A stretch of DNA of 64,000 bases from Myxococcota bacterium (lineage in GTDB: Bacteria > Myxococcota_A > Polyangia > Polyangiales > Polyangiaceae), in the NCBI GenBank assembly GCA_963169915.1, contig CAUJEM010000008.1:31402-95401 (forward strand). Reading direction: 5' to 3'. A program made the translations under genes and the position numbers. Below are positions 51,185 to 59,679 of the stretch, one piece after another. Position 1 is the stretch's first letter, and the number at the start of each line of letters is the position of its first letter. The notes beneath the pieces are model-generated. The model worked only from the letters and a program-made list of their open reading frames with translations. It searched no databases and was not told the DNA's origin.

Positions 51185-52243
51185 CTACGACTGCGGCACC
51201 AGCTCACGCTCTCGCGAGCGGCGCTGAGCTCTCCAGAGCAGCCAGGTGCCGAGCCCCAGGCCACCAAAGAACACCAGCAAGGACCCAGGGTGGAGCAGCA
51301 GCCAGGGCTCGCGGAAAATCCCCCATTTTCCGGCGATTTCTAGCGGCGTCCAGGCGATGATCATGGCGCCGGTGGCGTAGCGGATGGCGCTGCCCCAGCT
51401 CTTTTGCTGCCACAGCCGGTAGAGGCAGTACACGGTGCCGGCCAGTGCGCCGACCATGACCAGCTTGGTGACCACCCCGTGCACGCCGAACACCTGCTCG
51501 TCGTAGGCCCAGAGCAGCAGCAGGTAGAAGCTCCACACGATGGTGGCGTACTGAAAGGCGCTGCGCGGCCCGTAGTTGTCGATGCGGCCCGTGACGAGGG
51601 CGCCGCGCATGAGCGGCGTGCGCTCGCGCCACCACAGGAACACCGGGCAGCGCGAGGTCTCGAGGTAGAGCAGGTAGGCCATCACCAGCACCAGCGCGCC
51701 CCAGGTGTGCTTGAGCAGCACGTACTCGCCGTAGATGGCGACGATCTGCCCGTCCACCGCCGTGATGGCCTTGGCGACGCCAAGCTGCCGCGCCGCGATG
51801 GTGAGCCCGTACTCCACCGCGCCGGTCCAGATGAAGTTGCCGGCGAAGATCCCGACGATGGTCTGCGCCGCGTCGCCCTTGAAGCGCGAGGTGAGCCACG
51901 CGAGCAAGAGCCCCAGCGCGGTGAGACCCAGCGTGGAGGCGACGAGCGTGCGCGTGACGGGGAGGGCGTGCAGCGTCACCTCACGGCCCGCGCGCGCGTC
52001 CTCCAGCGCGGCGGCGAGCACGGCTCGATCCGCCGGCGCGCGGGCGTCCTGCAGCGCCTTGTCGAGCTCTACCGTCAGCGGCTCGTCCGCGTAGAAGCGC
52101 GCCACGGCGCCCGCCGCGGGCTGCGGTGCGTCGACGGCGTGCTCCACCGCGTTGAGCACCACCATGAGCAGGTGCGCCGCGGCCAGCATGAACAAGATAA
52201 AAATGCCCGAGAGAACGGTGCGCAGGAGCGCGGACGAGCGCAT
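51185..52243 (-). CDS. Polytopic membrane protein behind a Fur box
   Basis: 352 residues. One N-terminal helix (LLRTVLSGIFILFMLAAAHLL), an about 90-residue extracytoplasmic loop, then seven more helices (for example LVASTLGLTALGLLLAWL and VTKLVMVGALAGTVYCLYRLW). Charged and polar residues occur within helices (EYGLTIAARQ, GEYVLLKHTW). I recognise no family. A Fur-box-like site lies between the -35 and -10 elements, so it should be repressed when iron is plentiful. It could take part in iron or haem handling, but that is an inference from regulation only. ATG at 52243 is chosen since the Fur box and -10 lie directly upstream. Confidence 0.7.
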   Translation of the reverse strand: MRSSALLRTVLSGIFILFMLAAAHLLMVVLNAVEHAVDAPQPAAGAVARFYADEPLTVELDKALQDARAPADRAVLAAALEDARAGREVTLHALPVTRTLVASTLGLTALGLLLAWLTSRFKGDAAQTIVGIFAGNFIWTGAVEYGLTIAARQLGVAKAITAVDGQIVAIYGEYVLLKHTWGALVLVMAYLLYLETSRCPVFLWWRERTPLMRGALVTGRIDNYGPRSAFQYATIVWSFYLLLLWAYDEQVFGVHGVVTKLVMVGALAGTVYCLYRLWQQKSWGSAIRYATGAMIIAWTPLEIAGKWGIFREPWLLLHPGSLLVFFGGLGLGTWLLWRAQRRSRERELVPQS

Positions 52244-52253
52244 GACGGTCCAA

Positions 52254-52282
52254 CTGATAATGCAAATCATTACCGCCAACAA
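52254..52282 (-). promoter_or_regulatory. Promoter of the membrane protein gene (TTGTTG, 17 bp, TATCAG)
   Basis: -35 TTGTTG (52277-52282) and -10 TATCAG (52254-52259) with 17-bp spacing, ten bases before the ATG. The Fur box sits between and over them. Confidence 0.5.
52256..52274. promoter_or_regulatory. Fur box
   Basis: GATAATGCAAATCATTACC matches 16 of 19 positions of the classical GATAATGATAATCATTATC. It has TAATG-CAAAT-CATTA symmetry and is strongly AT-rich in an otherwise GC-rich region. It overlaps the promoter of the membrane protein gene, as repressor sites do. Confidence 0.7.
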
Positions 52283-52290
52283 CCCCTACC

Positions 52291-52341
52291 GCTCTAGCAC
52301 GCGGCGCTCCGGCCTCCGGGCCGCGCGCCGCGTGCTAGAGC
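52291..52341. promoter_or_regulatory. Long perfect inverted repeat directly before the gene at 52348
   Basis: GCTCTAGCACGCGGCG (52291-52306) and its exact complement (52326-52341) flank a 19-base loop, itself holding a 5-bp stem (52310-52314 with 52319-52323). The right arm contains the TAGAGC -10-like element. It could be a terminator, a two-sided operator or a relic of a mobile element end. Confidence 0.6.
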
Positions 52342-52347
52342 GTGCGC

Positions 52348-53319
52348 GTGACGCTGCCTCCTGCCCCCTCACCGGACTGGGTCGCTCGGCTGGGTGAGCT
52401 CCGCCCGCTCCACTACACCACCGTCCCCGCGGGGGCGGATCTGCCTGGCCACGTCCGGGCAGGGAGCGCGGTGCGCCGCTTCGGGCCGCGGCTGGTGGTG
52501 GTGCAGGACGACGTGAGCGCGCTCGCGCTGGTCGACCTCGCCTCCGGCGACGTGACGCCCCTGCTCTTGCCCGCTGGCGCGAGCGGCGAGCGGCAATTCA
52601 GCGAGCAGCGAGGCAACAAGGGGCGCAAGCTGGACCTGGAGGCGAGCTGCCTCTTGCCGGACGGCCGGCTCGTGGCCTTCGGCTCCGGCTCCACGGCGGC
52701 GCGGGAGCGGCTGGTGCTGGTGAGCGAGCAGCTCGAGCCGCGCGTGGTGGACGCCGGAGCGCTCTACGCGGCGCTCCGCCGGCACCCAGCGCTGGCGCGC
52801 GCCGAGCTCAACCTCGAGGGCGCGGTCCTCGCGGGGCGCCGGTTGAAGCTGCTGCAGCGAGGCAACGGCGCCCGCGTGGGCGGGAGGCCAGCGCTCAACG
52901 CGATCGTCGAGCTCGACGCGGAGCAGCTCACCCGCTGGCTGGACGGCGCCGGGCCGGCGCCCGAGCCCGAGCGCGTGACGCCGCTCGCGCTCGGAGCCGT
53001 CGACGGCGTGCCCTACGGCCTGACGGACGGGGTGCTCCTGCCCGGTGGCCAGCTCGCGCTCCTGGCCAGCGCGGAGGACTCCCCGGACACCTACCGTGAC
53101 GGCGCCGTGTACGGCAGCCGCGTCGGCCTGCTCGAGCATGAGCGGGCGTGGCTCACGGACATCCTCGACGCCGAGGGGCGCCCCACGACGCTGAAGCTCG
53201 AGGGCCTCGAGCTCCTGGGCGTGGAGGACGATGGCGCGCTCGAGCTCCTGGCTGTCACCGATCGAGACGACCCCGCGCGGCCCGCGCAGCTCGCGAGCCT
53301 CCGCTGGTGCCCTCCCTAG
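52348..53319 (+). CDS. Propeller-like cytoplasmic protein (DUF6929-like)
   Basis: 323 residues without signal peptide. Repeated strands such as SCLLPDGRLVAFGSGST, ELNLEGAVLAGRRLKLLQRGNG and GVLLPGGQLALLAS suggest a beta propeller. From memory this resembles DUF6929, found in Bacteroidetes and myxobacteria, with unknown function. GTG at 52348 is preferred to the one at 52342 because TAGAGC ends six bases before it. The gene's last codons overlap the stop of the convergent lipoprotein gene by four bases. Confidence 0.65.
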   Translation: MTLPPAPSPDWVARLGELRPLHYTTVPAGADLPGHVRAGSAVRRFGPRLVVVQDDVSALALVDLASGDVTPLLLPAGASGERQFSEQRGNKGRKLDLEASCLLPDGRLVAFGSGSTAARERLVLVSEQLEPRVVDAGALYAALRRHPALARAELNLEGAVLAGRRLKLLQRGNGARVGGRPALNAIVELDAEQLTRWLDGAGPAPEPERVTPLALGAVDGVPYGLTDGVLLPGGQLALLASAEDSPDTYRDGAVYGSRVGLLEHERAWLTDILDAEGRPTTLKLEGLELLGVEDDGALELLAVTDRDDPARPAQLASLRWCPP

Positions 53320-54047
53320 GGCTGCGGGGGGTCGAGCTGCGAGAGGTCGATGGTGACGACCCCACCCGGCGCCGGCAGCTCCACCTCGACCGAGACCGTC
53401 CGCCCCGCGGCGCTGCCCTCGCGCGCCTCCTGCTCCGTGGCGTACACCTGCGTCGTGAACCGGTACTTTCCTGGGAGCGGGTTCTGCTCTCGATGGCAGT
53501 AGCAGCCCTGGACGGTGTCGAAGTCATAGACCGACCCTTGCCACGCCACCTCCGCGGGCTGCGCGCTGGTCACCTCCCTCGCACCGACCATGCAGGCGCC
53601 GCACACGATGCAGCCGCCGTTCACCACGTCGTCGCAAGCGCTGGTGCACATGGCGCTGTGGCTCAACGCCTGCTGGTAGCCGTCCGCACAAGAGTAGAGC
53701 TGCCAGCGCAGCTCGCACTCCTCCCGGAGCCAGAGCGACGAGCGCAGGGGGTTCACGAAGCGCAGCGTGCTGGGGTACGGCCCCGGCTCGGTGACAGGCC
53801 CGCGGCACTCCGGCGGCATCCCGCCCGTACCGCCGCTGCCTCCCACCGCGCCCGTACCGCCGCTGCCTCCCACCGCGCCCGTGCCGCCGCTGCCTCCCAT
53901 CGCGCCGCTGCCCCCGTGCCCCCCACTGCCCGCCGCCGCGCCAGCGCCACCGCTGCCTCCCCCTCCTCCGTCCACGCTTTCGAACGACTGCCCGCCGCAG
54001 CCGGTGACGATGAGGGAGAGCGCGAGGAGGAAGGAGCGAGAGACCAT
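53316..54047 (-). CDS. Cys-containing lipoprotein with Gly stalk
   Basis: 243 residues. Signal peptide and lipobox (LSLIVTGC), a Gly-rich stalk (GGSGGTGAV repeats, three 27-bp DNA copies at 53824-53904), and a roughly 165-residue domain with many cysteines (CADGYQQ, CTSACDDVVNGGC, CVCGACM-like spacing, CYCHRE) that probably form disulfides. I do not recognise the domain. ATG at 54047 fits the signal peptide; TAAGAG lies seven bases before it. Confidence 0.7.
   Translation of the reverse strand: MVSRSFLLALSLIVTGCGGQSFESVDGGGGGSGGAGAAAGSGGHGGSGAMGGSGGTGAVGGSGGTGAVGGSGGTGGMPPECRGPVTEPGPYPSTLRFVNPLRSSLWLREECELRWQLYSCADGYQQALSHSAMCTSACDDVVNGGCIVCGACMVGAREVTSAQPAEVAWQGSVYDFDTVQGCYCHREQNPLPGKYRFTTQVYATEQEAREGSAAGRTVSVEVELPAPGGVVTIDLSQLDPPQP
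53824..53904 (-). repeat. Three tandem 27-bp repeats
   Basis: Units at 53824, 53851 and 53878 encode nine residues each of the Gly stalk. The first two are identical; the third has two changes. Confidence 0.75.
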
Positions 54048-54054
54048 GGCTTGG

Positions 54055-54060
54055 CTCTTA
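54055..54060 (-). promoter_or_regulatory. -10-like hexamer TAAGAG before the Cys lipoprotein
   Basis: CTAAGAG with seven bases to the ATG at 54047. Confidence 0.4.
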
Positions 54061-54184
54061 GCAACATCCGAGCCACGCGTCCCGCGAGGCCCTTCTCGCG
54101 CGTACCAGCGCCTGCCCCTGGCACACCTGGCACACTCGAGCCCTCTGCTGTCAGCCGCGCCAGCCCCCGAGGCGGCCCCGCGCC

Positions 54185-55249
54185 TCACCCCAGCCCGAGC
54201 GTCCGCCCGCCGAAATCGAGCCGCATCGCCTGCTTGGCGAGGCGCAGCGTCTCCTCCGCGAGCGCGTTGGCCCTAGCGGTGTGCTCGCGCAGCAGCTCGA
54301 GCACGCGCCGGTCCCCCGCCTCTCCTTCCAGGGCCGCGCGCCGCTCCCGCATGGGTGCGAGTAGGGCGTCGATGGCCTCCGCCACCTCCACCTTGACGTG
54401 CCCATCACCGAGCCGATCCCCACGCGCGTACCGGTCCTCCAGCTCCGCCACCCGCGCCGGCTCCTTGATGAAGGCGCGGACGTACTGAAAGAGCGCGTTG
54501 TTCACGTCTCCGGGCTCCGTCATGGACTGACGGCCCGTGTAGAGGCCGCTCAGCTTCTTCTTGATCTCCTGCGCGGTGTCCGTCAGGTAGATGACGTTGC
54601 CCAGGCTCTTGGACATCTTGTGCTTGCCGTCCGTCCCCGGCAGCCGCCCCACCCGCCCCACGAGCGCGCTGGGGATGGGGAAGAGGCCCCCGGCGCGGAC
54701 GTGGTCTTCATCCACCGTCTGCGGATCGATGCCGCAGTAGGTCCAGTTGAAGCGGCGCGCCACCTCTCGACACATCTCGATGTGCGCCACCTGATCTTCC
54801 CCGACCGGCACCAGCGTCGCACGGAACGTCAAGATGTCCGCGCACTGCCCCACGGCGTAGAGCGGGAAGCCGAAGCTGTAGTGATCTCCCAGCCCCTTGA
54901 GCTCGATCTCCGTCTTGAGCGTGGGGTTGCGCATCACGCGGTTGAAGGGGAGCAGCATGGCGAAATACCAGCTCAGCTCCGCGATGGCGGGGATCTCGCT
55001 CTGCAGGACGAAGGTGGAGCGCTCCGGATCGATCCCGACGGCGAGCCAGTCCTTGACGATCTCCAAGGTGTCCCGCCGCACGTCCTCGGGGCGATCCGCG
55101 CGGGTGGTGAAGCCGTGGACGTTCGCTAGCAGGAAGAAGCAGTCGTACTCATCCTGCAGGCGCACCCGGTTCTCGAGCGAGCCGACCCAATGACCGAGGT
55201 GCAGGCGGCCGGACGGGGTATCACCAGTGAGGATTCGCGGGCGCATCAC
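54185..55249 (-). CDS. trpS: Tryptophanyl-tRNA synthetase
   Basis: 354 residues. Class I signature GRLHLGHWVG near the N terminus (a HIGH variant) and KMSKS in the loop before GNVIYLTD are both present. TrpRS-specific segments DYDCFFLLAN-like and VPVGEDQVAHIE confirm the type. It charges tRNA-Trp. The GTG at 55249 is eight bases after TAGGCT, which fits the leaderless pattern better than the ATG three bases later. Confidence 0.97.
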   Translation of the reverse strand: MMRPRILTGDTPSGRLHLGHWVGSLENRVRLQDEYDCFFLLANVHGFTTRADRPEDVRRDTLEIVKDWLAVGIDPERSTFVLQSEIPAIAELSWYFAMLLPFNRVMRNPTLKTEIELKGLGDHYSFGFPLYAVGQCADILTFRATLVPVGEDQVAHIEMCREVARRFNWTYCGIDPQTVDEDHVRAGGLFPIPSALVGRVGRLPGTDGKHKMSKSLGNVIYLTDTAQEIKKKLSGLYTGRQSMTEPGDVNNALFQYVRAFIKEPARVAELEDRYARGDRLGDGHVKVEVAEAIDALLAPMRERRAALEGEAGDRRVLELLREHTARANALAEETLRLAKQAMRLDFGGRTLGLG

Positions 55250-55257
55250 GGGGCGTG

Positions 55258-55263
55258 AGCCTA
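55258..55263 (-). promoter_or_regulatory. -10-like hexamer TAGGCT before trpS
   Basis: CTAGGCT with eight bases to the GTG start codon. Confidence 0.4.
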
Positions 55264-55345
55264 GCTGCCGGGCGCCGGGACCAGAAGCCGGAAACGCGCC
55301 TCAACCCCCGGGGCGAGGCGCGCCTCCCACCTGGTCCGCCTCCGC

Positions 55346-56506
55346 TCAGAAGCCGGTGACGCGATAGACGAGCCCCTCCGCCACGCCCTTGACGCCCTCG
55401 CGGTCGGCGCCAATGGCGAAGTAGAGCGCGCCGTCCTTGGCCTGCGTGAGATCCGTCATCCAGAAGGACTTCAGCCCGACGAGCGCGGGCATCTTGAGCG
55501 CGCCCAAGAAGCTCTTGCCGTCTCGGCTCCACACGCTCAGGCGCTTGAAGTTGGTGTCGATGACGCACACGTTCGCGCCGCAGGCGCTGATGCCGTGCAC
55601 CCAGCCGAAGGCGTCGTCGCCGAAGCCCTTGTCCCGCGCGCCGAAGCGCCCCAGCTCCTTGCCGGCCTTGTTGTAGATGGCGACCACGCGCGGCTGGCGT
55701 CCGTCCACTCGCTCCGCGAGCACGCCCCCCACGTAGAGGCGGTCCCCGATCACCGCGGCGGTGTTGATGTTCGTGAACGGCCCCTTGCGCTTGGCGTCGC
55801 TGCCCAGCTCCACCAGCGTCCAGGGCTTGGCGCGGCACGAGCTGGGCGTCAGCTCCGCCAGCTGGGTGTCGGCGTTCACCCAAGACAGCAGCCCCCACTT
55901 CCCGCCCGGCTCCACGTCCAGGTGGCCGCGCGCGCTGCACGAGAAGCTGAGCTCACCGTCCTTGATGGCGTGCGTCCCGAAGATGCCGGAGGAGGCGAAC
56001 ACGACGCCGTCGTTCGTCCGCGAGAGGTGCGTCACCTTGCTGGGGAGCGTGAGCGTCCCGCCCTTGCCGAAGGCCTCGTCCACGCTGACCTCACAGCCAG
56101 CGCCGGTGGCGAGCTTGTAGCCGTGGAGCACGCCCTCGGTGTCGATGGCGAGCATTCGGTCGTCCACCACCTCCACCGCCTGGATCACCGTGGACATGGA
56201 CTTGCCGACGAGGGAGCCGGCCGGCAGCTTGCACAGGCTGGGCTGCAGCTTCTTGCCTGCGACGGGCTGGGGCTCGGGGGTGGGGGCGAGCGGCTGTGAG
56301 GCCTTGACCTTGTCCTCGAAGGAGGGCTCTGCGTCTGCTCCCGCGCTGGCCGACGCGCTGGGCGCGGCGCTGGCGACCGTCGCGCTGGCGGTCGCCGCGG
56401 CGCCTTCAGCGGTGGGTTCGCTGCTCTTCTTGCACGCCAGCAGCGGGACGAGCAGCCCGCCAAGAAGTACGAACGCAGAGAGTCGGGATGAGCCGGAGAT
56501 CGTCAT
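55346..56506 (-). CDS. Lipoprotein with propeller-like domain
   Basis: 386 residues. Signal peptide with lipobox (LLVPLLAC, then KKSS), an Ala/Ser linker, and an about 310-residue domain of repeated strands (VEVVDDRMLAIDTEG, AVIGDRLYVGGVLAE, CGANVCVIDTNFKRLSVWS), consistent with a beta propeller similar to NHL-type proteins. Outer-membrane or periplasmic location is expected; function unknown. ATG at 56506 is preceded by TAGCCG eight bases upstream. Confidence 0.72.
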   Translation of the reverse strand: MTISGSSRLSAFVLLGGLLVPLLACKKSSEPTAEGAAATASATVASAAPSASASAGADAEPSFEDKVKASQPLAPTPEPQPVAGKKLQPSLCKLPAGSLVGKSMSTVIQAVEVVDDRMLAIDTEGVLHGYKLATGAGCEVSVDEAFGKGGTLTLPSKVTHLSRTNDGVVFASSGIFGTHAIKDGELSFSCSARGHLDVEPGGKWGLLSWVNADTQLAELTPSSCRAKPWTLVELGSDAKRKGPFTNINTAAVIGDRLYVGGVLAERVDGRQPRVVAIYNKAGKELGRFGARDKGFGDDAFGWVHGISACGANVCVIDTNFKRLSVWSRDGKSFLGALKMPALVGLKSFWMTDLTQAKDGALYFAIGADREGVKGVAEGLVYRVTGF

Positions 56507-56514
56507 GGCACGAA

Positions 56515-56520
56515 CGGCTA
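56515..56520 (-). promoter_or_regulatory. -10-like hexamer TAGCCG before the propeller lipoprotein
   Basis: CTAGCCG with eight bases to the ATG at 56506. Confidence 0.35.
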
Positions 56521-56579
56521 GCACGACTCTCCCGACTTACCTACCATCGCACGCCGCCCGCCCCCGGCACGCGGCGCGC

Positions 56580-57455
56580 TCAACCCGCCTCCGGCGCCTC
56601 CACGTGCACCACCTCACCCTCCACGCTGAGCGGAGCGGCGAGCGCGGACGTCTTCAGCAGCGCGAGCGCCGCCCAGCCGAGCCCCTCTCCCACCACCGTC
56701 CCCAGCCTACCGACGCTGCCCTCGGGGCCGATCACCGCGGCGCCCTCGGGAGGGAGCGTGCCACCGCCGCCGCGCACGCGCACGATCCGGCGCTTGACCT
56801 TGCCGCGCATGTCCTGCATGCACACCGCCTCCTGCCCGAGGTAACACCCCTTGGTCCAGCACACGGCGCGCCGCTCGAGCGAGGCCTCGTGCGGGTTGTC
56901 GTTGCCGTCGTAGTCCCTCCCGTACTCCGGCAGCAGCGCCTCCACCCGCAGCCGGTCCCACTGCGCGCCCGAGGCCTGGCGCGCGCCACGCTCGCACAGC
57001 CGCGCGACGACCTGCGTGAGCTGCGCCGCCGGGATCGCCAGGAGGGCGCCCTCCGCCTGGGTCCGCCGCAAGCTGGCGACGCGCACGGGCGCCCCGAGAC
57101 CGCGCGCCAGCTCGAGCGCCCCCTCACCGATGAGCTCTGCCCAGATGTCCCCCTCTCGTAGCTCGAGCTCCGCGTCTTCCATCACCAGCAAGCGGTCGAG
57201 CGCCTCCACCAGCGCCGCGGCACGCCCTGGGCTGACGCTGAGCAGCAGCTCCTGCTCGGTGGGCAGCACGAGCAAATCTGCTTGGATTTTTCCGGTCTTC
57301 TGGAGGGCGAGCGCGTAGCGCCCCTCGCCGGGAGCCAGCCCGGCGACGTCCGCCGTGACCACGCCGTTGAGCCAGGTCTGCCGGTCCGGTCCGGTCACCG
57401 CGAGCGTGCCCCGCTCGGGCTGGACCACTAGCCACGGGCCGCGGGCCTCCAGCAC
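56580..57455 (-). CDS. ygfZ: Folate-binding Fe-S maintenance protein YgfZ
   Basis: 291 residues of the GcvT-like YgfZ/IBA57 family, which uses folate to keep certain Fe-S enzymes active. The diagnostic KGCYLGQE motif, with its conserved Cys, is present, together with DGNDNPHEASLERRA. It lies 30 bp downstream of the C2-PDZ gene in the same direction. ErpA (16692) is functionally related but distant. Start is GTG at 57455. Confidence 0.92.
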   Translation of the reverse strand: MLEARGPWLVVQPERGTLAVTGPDRQTWLNGVVTADVAGLAPGEGRYALALQKTGKIQADLLVLPTEQELLLSVSPGRAAALVEALDRLLVMEDAELELREGDIWAELIGEGALELARGLGAPVRVASLRRTQAEGALLAIPAAQLTQVVARLCERGARQASGAQWDRLRVEALLPEYGRDYDGNDNPHEASLERRAVCWTKGCYLGQEAVCMQDMRGKVKRRIVRVRGGGGTLPPEGAAVIGPEGSVGRLGTVVGEGLGWAALALLKTSALAAPLSVEGEVVHVEAPEAG

Positions 57456-57485
57456 GTCGCTACGCCTGCCTCTCGCGTCGGTGCG

Positions 57486-58298
57486 TCACTGCAGCTCGAT
57501 GGCCTCGCTCGCCAGGGGGTACATCGCCGCCTCCTTGAGCTCGAGCGTGAGCCGCTGCCCGCCCTTCTTCTTCTTGAGGGTGAGCTGCAGGCCGCGGCGC
57601 GAGTGTTGATTGATGAGGCTCTTGATGCTGCCCTCGGGGAGCTGGCTGACGTCCTCCCCTTGCACCTGCAGGATCTCGTCCCCCTTCTCCAGCCCGGCGC
57701 GCCCCGCTGGGGACTCCGCGATGACGCGCGTCACGAACACCCGCGTGGACCGCAGCTCGTAGTACAGCCCGACCCCCCAGCGCGCCCGCGCCGGCTCCAG
57801 GCGCAGATCCACGATGGCGCCGCTGTCGCAGCGCAGCAGCTGCTGGCGCTCCGCGCGGTTGGCCGCGCTGACCTTCCGGACGCAGATGGGGCGGTTGGCC
57901 ACCACGTTGGCGTCCCACACCTCCACCCTCAGTTCCGCCGTGGGTGCAATGCGATAGTTCTTCCTCGGCTGCTTGGGCCAGGTCGGATGCAAGGTATCGC
58001 GCTGGATCTCGGTCCGGAACAGCTCCTTGTCGTCCACGAAGACGATCGCGAAGGGATCCGGGAGCGAGCCACCGACTTTGTCCCACTGCCGGCCGTCCGG
58101 GGTACGATCCGGGATCTCCGCGCCCGCCAGCGCCACGTAGAGCAGATCCGGCGGGGGCGGCGGCAGCGGCAGCGCGGCGCCGAGCGGGCGCACGGGAGTG
58201 CTCAGCTCCGGATAGATGGCCCCACAGCCCACGTTCCCAAGCAGGAGGGCTCCCACCGCGCCGACTCGGAGGATCACCCTTGCGACGGCCAAGTTCAT
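57486..58298 (-). CDS. Lipoprotein with C2-like and PDZ domains
   Basis: 270 residues. Signal peptide with lipobox (LLLGNVGC), then a segment that reads as a C2 domain (about 75-145: [30 protein letters not shown]) and a PDZ domain (about 165-235: [36 protein letters not shown]). C2 domains are rare in bacteria; the Asp positions that bind calcium are partly present. Role unknown, probably periplasmic membrane-surface binding. ATG at 58298 gives a proper signal peptide; TAGCCT lies eight bases before it. Confidence 0.78.
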   Translation of the reverse strand: MNLAVARVILRVGAVGALLLGNVGCGAIYPELSTPVRPLGAALPLPPPPPDLLYVALAGAEIPDRTPDGRQWDKVGGSLPDPFAIVFVDDKELFRTEIQRDTLHPTWPKQPRKNYRIAPTAELRVEVWDANVVANRPICVRKVSAANRAERQQLLRCDSGAIVDLRLEPARARWGVGLYYELRSTRVFVTRVIAESPAGRAGLEKGDEILQVQGEDVSQLPEGSIKSLINQHSRRGLQLTLKKKKGGQRLTLELKEAAMYPLASEAIELQ

Positions 58299-58306
58299 CG
58301 GAGCGC

Positions 58307-58312
58307 AGGCTA
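58307..58312 (-). promoter_or_regulatory. -10-like hexamer TAGCCT before the C2-PDZ gene
   Basis: TAGCCT with eight bases to the ATG at 58298. The divergent asnS gene has TATCTC nine bases before its ATG (58333-58338). Confidence 0.4.
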
Positions 58313-58332
58313 CCACAGGGCACCGAAAATGT

Positions 58333-58338
58333 TATCTC
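58333..58338 (+). promoter_or_regulatory. -10-like hexamer TATCTC before asnS
   Basis: TATCTC with nine bases to the asnS ATG, in a short AT-rich stretch (GAAAATGTTATCT). Confidence 0.4.
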
Positions 58339-58347
58339 GCGCCCACC

Positions 58348-59640
58348 ATGACCCCAGTCACCGTGGCTCAGCTCACCCAGCACGTCGGCCAGCGCGTCAC
58401 CCTCCAGGGGTGGCTCTACAACATGCGGAGCAGCAAGAAGGTCCACTTCCTCGAGCTCCGCGACGGCTCGGGGACCGTCCAGTGCATCGTAGGACTGGAG
58501 GATGTTGGCCCGGAGCTGTTCGAGCTCGCCGGCACCCTCACCCAGGAGAGCTCGCTCGAGCTGGTGGGTGAGGTCAAGGCGCACCCGAAGCGCGCCGGGG
58601 TGGTGGAGGTCGCGGTGAGCGCGCTCACGCTGCTCGGCGGCTCGAAGGACTACCCCATCTCCCCCAAGGAGCACGGCACCGACTTCTTGATGGATCACCG
58701 CCACCTCTGGCTGCGCAGCAGCCGCCAGCACGCCATCTTGCGGGTCCGGCACGCCATCATCCAGGCCGTGCGAGCCTTCTTCGACCAGCGTGACTTCACG
58801 CTCATCGACGCGCCCATCTTCACGCCCAGCGCCTGCGAGGGCACGAGCACGCTGTTCGAGACGGACTACCACGACGACAAGGCCTACCTCACGCAGTCGG
58901 GGCAGCTCTACATGGAGGCCGCCGCGGCCGCCTTCGGCAAGGCGTACTGCTTCGGGCCGACGTTCCGCGCGGAGAAGAGCAAGACCCGGCGGCACCTCGC
59001 GGAGTTCTGGATGGTCGAGCCGGAGGTCGCCTTCATGGACCTCGAGGGAGACATGCAGCTCGCGGAGGCGCTGCTCTGTCACGTCGTGGCGCACGTCTTG
59101 GAGACGCGCCGCCCAGAGCTCGAGCGGCTCGAGCGCGAGCTTGCCCCGCTCGAGCGCGTCAAGGCGCCGTTCCCGCGCATCAGCTACCGCGAGGCCATCG
59201 AGCTGCTCCAGCGCGAGGGGCACCCCGCGAGCTTCGGGGACGACTTCGGGGGCGACGAGGAGACCGTCATCTCCAAGCACTTCGACCGCCCGGTGATCGT
59301 CCACCGCTACCCCGCGGCGATGAAGGCCTTCTACATGAAGCGTGACCCAGCGGCGCCGGAGCTCGCGCTCTGTATGGATGTGCTCGGTCCGGAGGGCTAT
59401 GGCGAGATCATCGGCGGTGGCCAGCGCGAGGACGCGCTCGACACCTTGCTCGCCAGCATCGACCACCACCAGCTCCCGCGGGAGGCCTTCGAGTGGTACC
59501 TGGATCTGCGGCGCTACGGCAGCTTCCCTCACGCCGGCTTCGGGCTCGGCATCGAGCGGACGGTCTCGTGGATCTGCGGCTTGAGCCACGTCCGCGAGAC
59601 CATCCCCTTCCCGCGGCTGCTCAACCGCCTGTCCCCGTGA
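58348..59640 (+). CDS. asnS: Asparaginyl-tRNA synthetase
   Basis: 430 residues, class IIb. N-terminal OB-fold anticodon-binding domain ([24 protein letters not shown]) and a catalytic domain with motif 2 ([19 protein letters not shown]) and motif 3 ([15 protein letters not shown]). The SxTxLFETDY-type and TPSACEG segments favour AsnRS over AspRS. A dedicated AsnRS means asparagine is charged directly. Start ATG at 58348. Confidence 0.97.
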   Translation: MTPVTVAQLTQHVGQRVTLQGWLYNMRSSKKVHFLELRDGSGTVQCIVGLEDVGPELFELAGTLTQESSLELVGEVKAHPKRAGVVEVAVSALTLLGGSKDYPISPKEHGTDFLMDHRHLWLRSSRQHAILRVRHAIIQAVRAFFDQRDFTLIDAPIFTPSACEGTSTLFETDYHDDKAYLTQSGQLYMEAAAAAFGKAYCFGPTFRAEKSKTRRHLAEFWMVEPEVAFMDLEGDMQLAEALLCHVVAHVLETRRPELERLERELAPLERVKAPFPRISYREAIELLQREGHPASFGDDFGGDEETVISKHFDRPVIVHRYPAAMKAFYMKRDPAAPELALCMDVLGPEGYGEIIGGGQREDALDTLLASIDHHQLPREAFEWYLDLRRYGSFPHAGFGLGIERTVSWICGLSHVRETIPFPRLLNRLSP

Positions 59641-59664
59641 CGTGCGCGGGCGCCGTCGGCGCAC

Positions 59665-59670
59665 TATGCT
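59665..59670 (+). promoter_or_regulatory. -10-like hexamer TATGCT before the amidotransferase-like gene
   Basis: CTATGCT with nine bases to the ATG at 59680, 25 bp after the asnS stop. Confidence 0.45.
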
Positions 59671-59679
59671 CGGGCTGAC

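Noticed and set aside
52256..52274. Zur (zinc) box
   Set aside because: The sequence matches the Fur 19-mer at 16 of 19 positions; the longer Zur consensus fits poorly.
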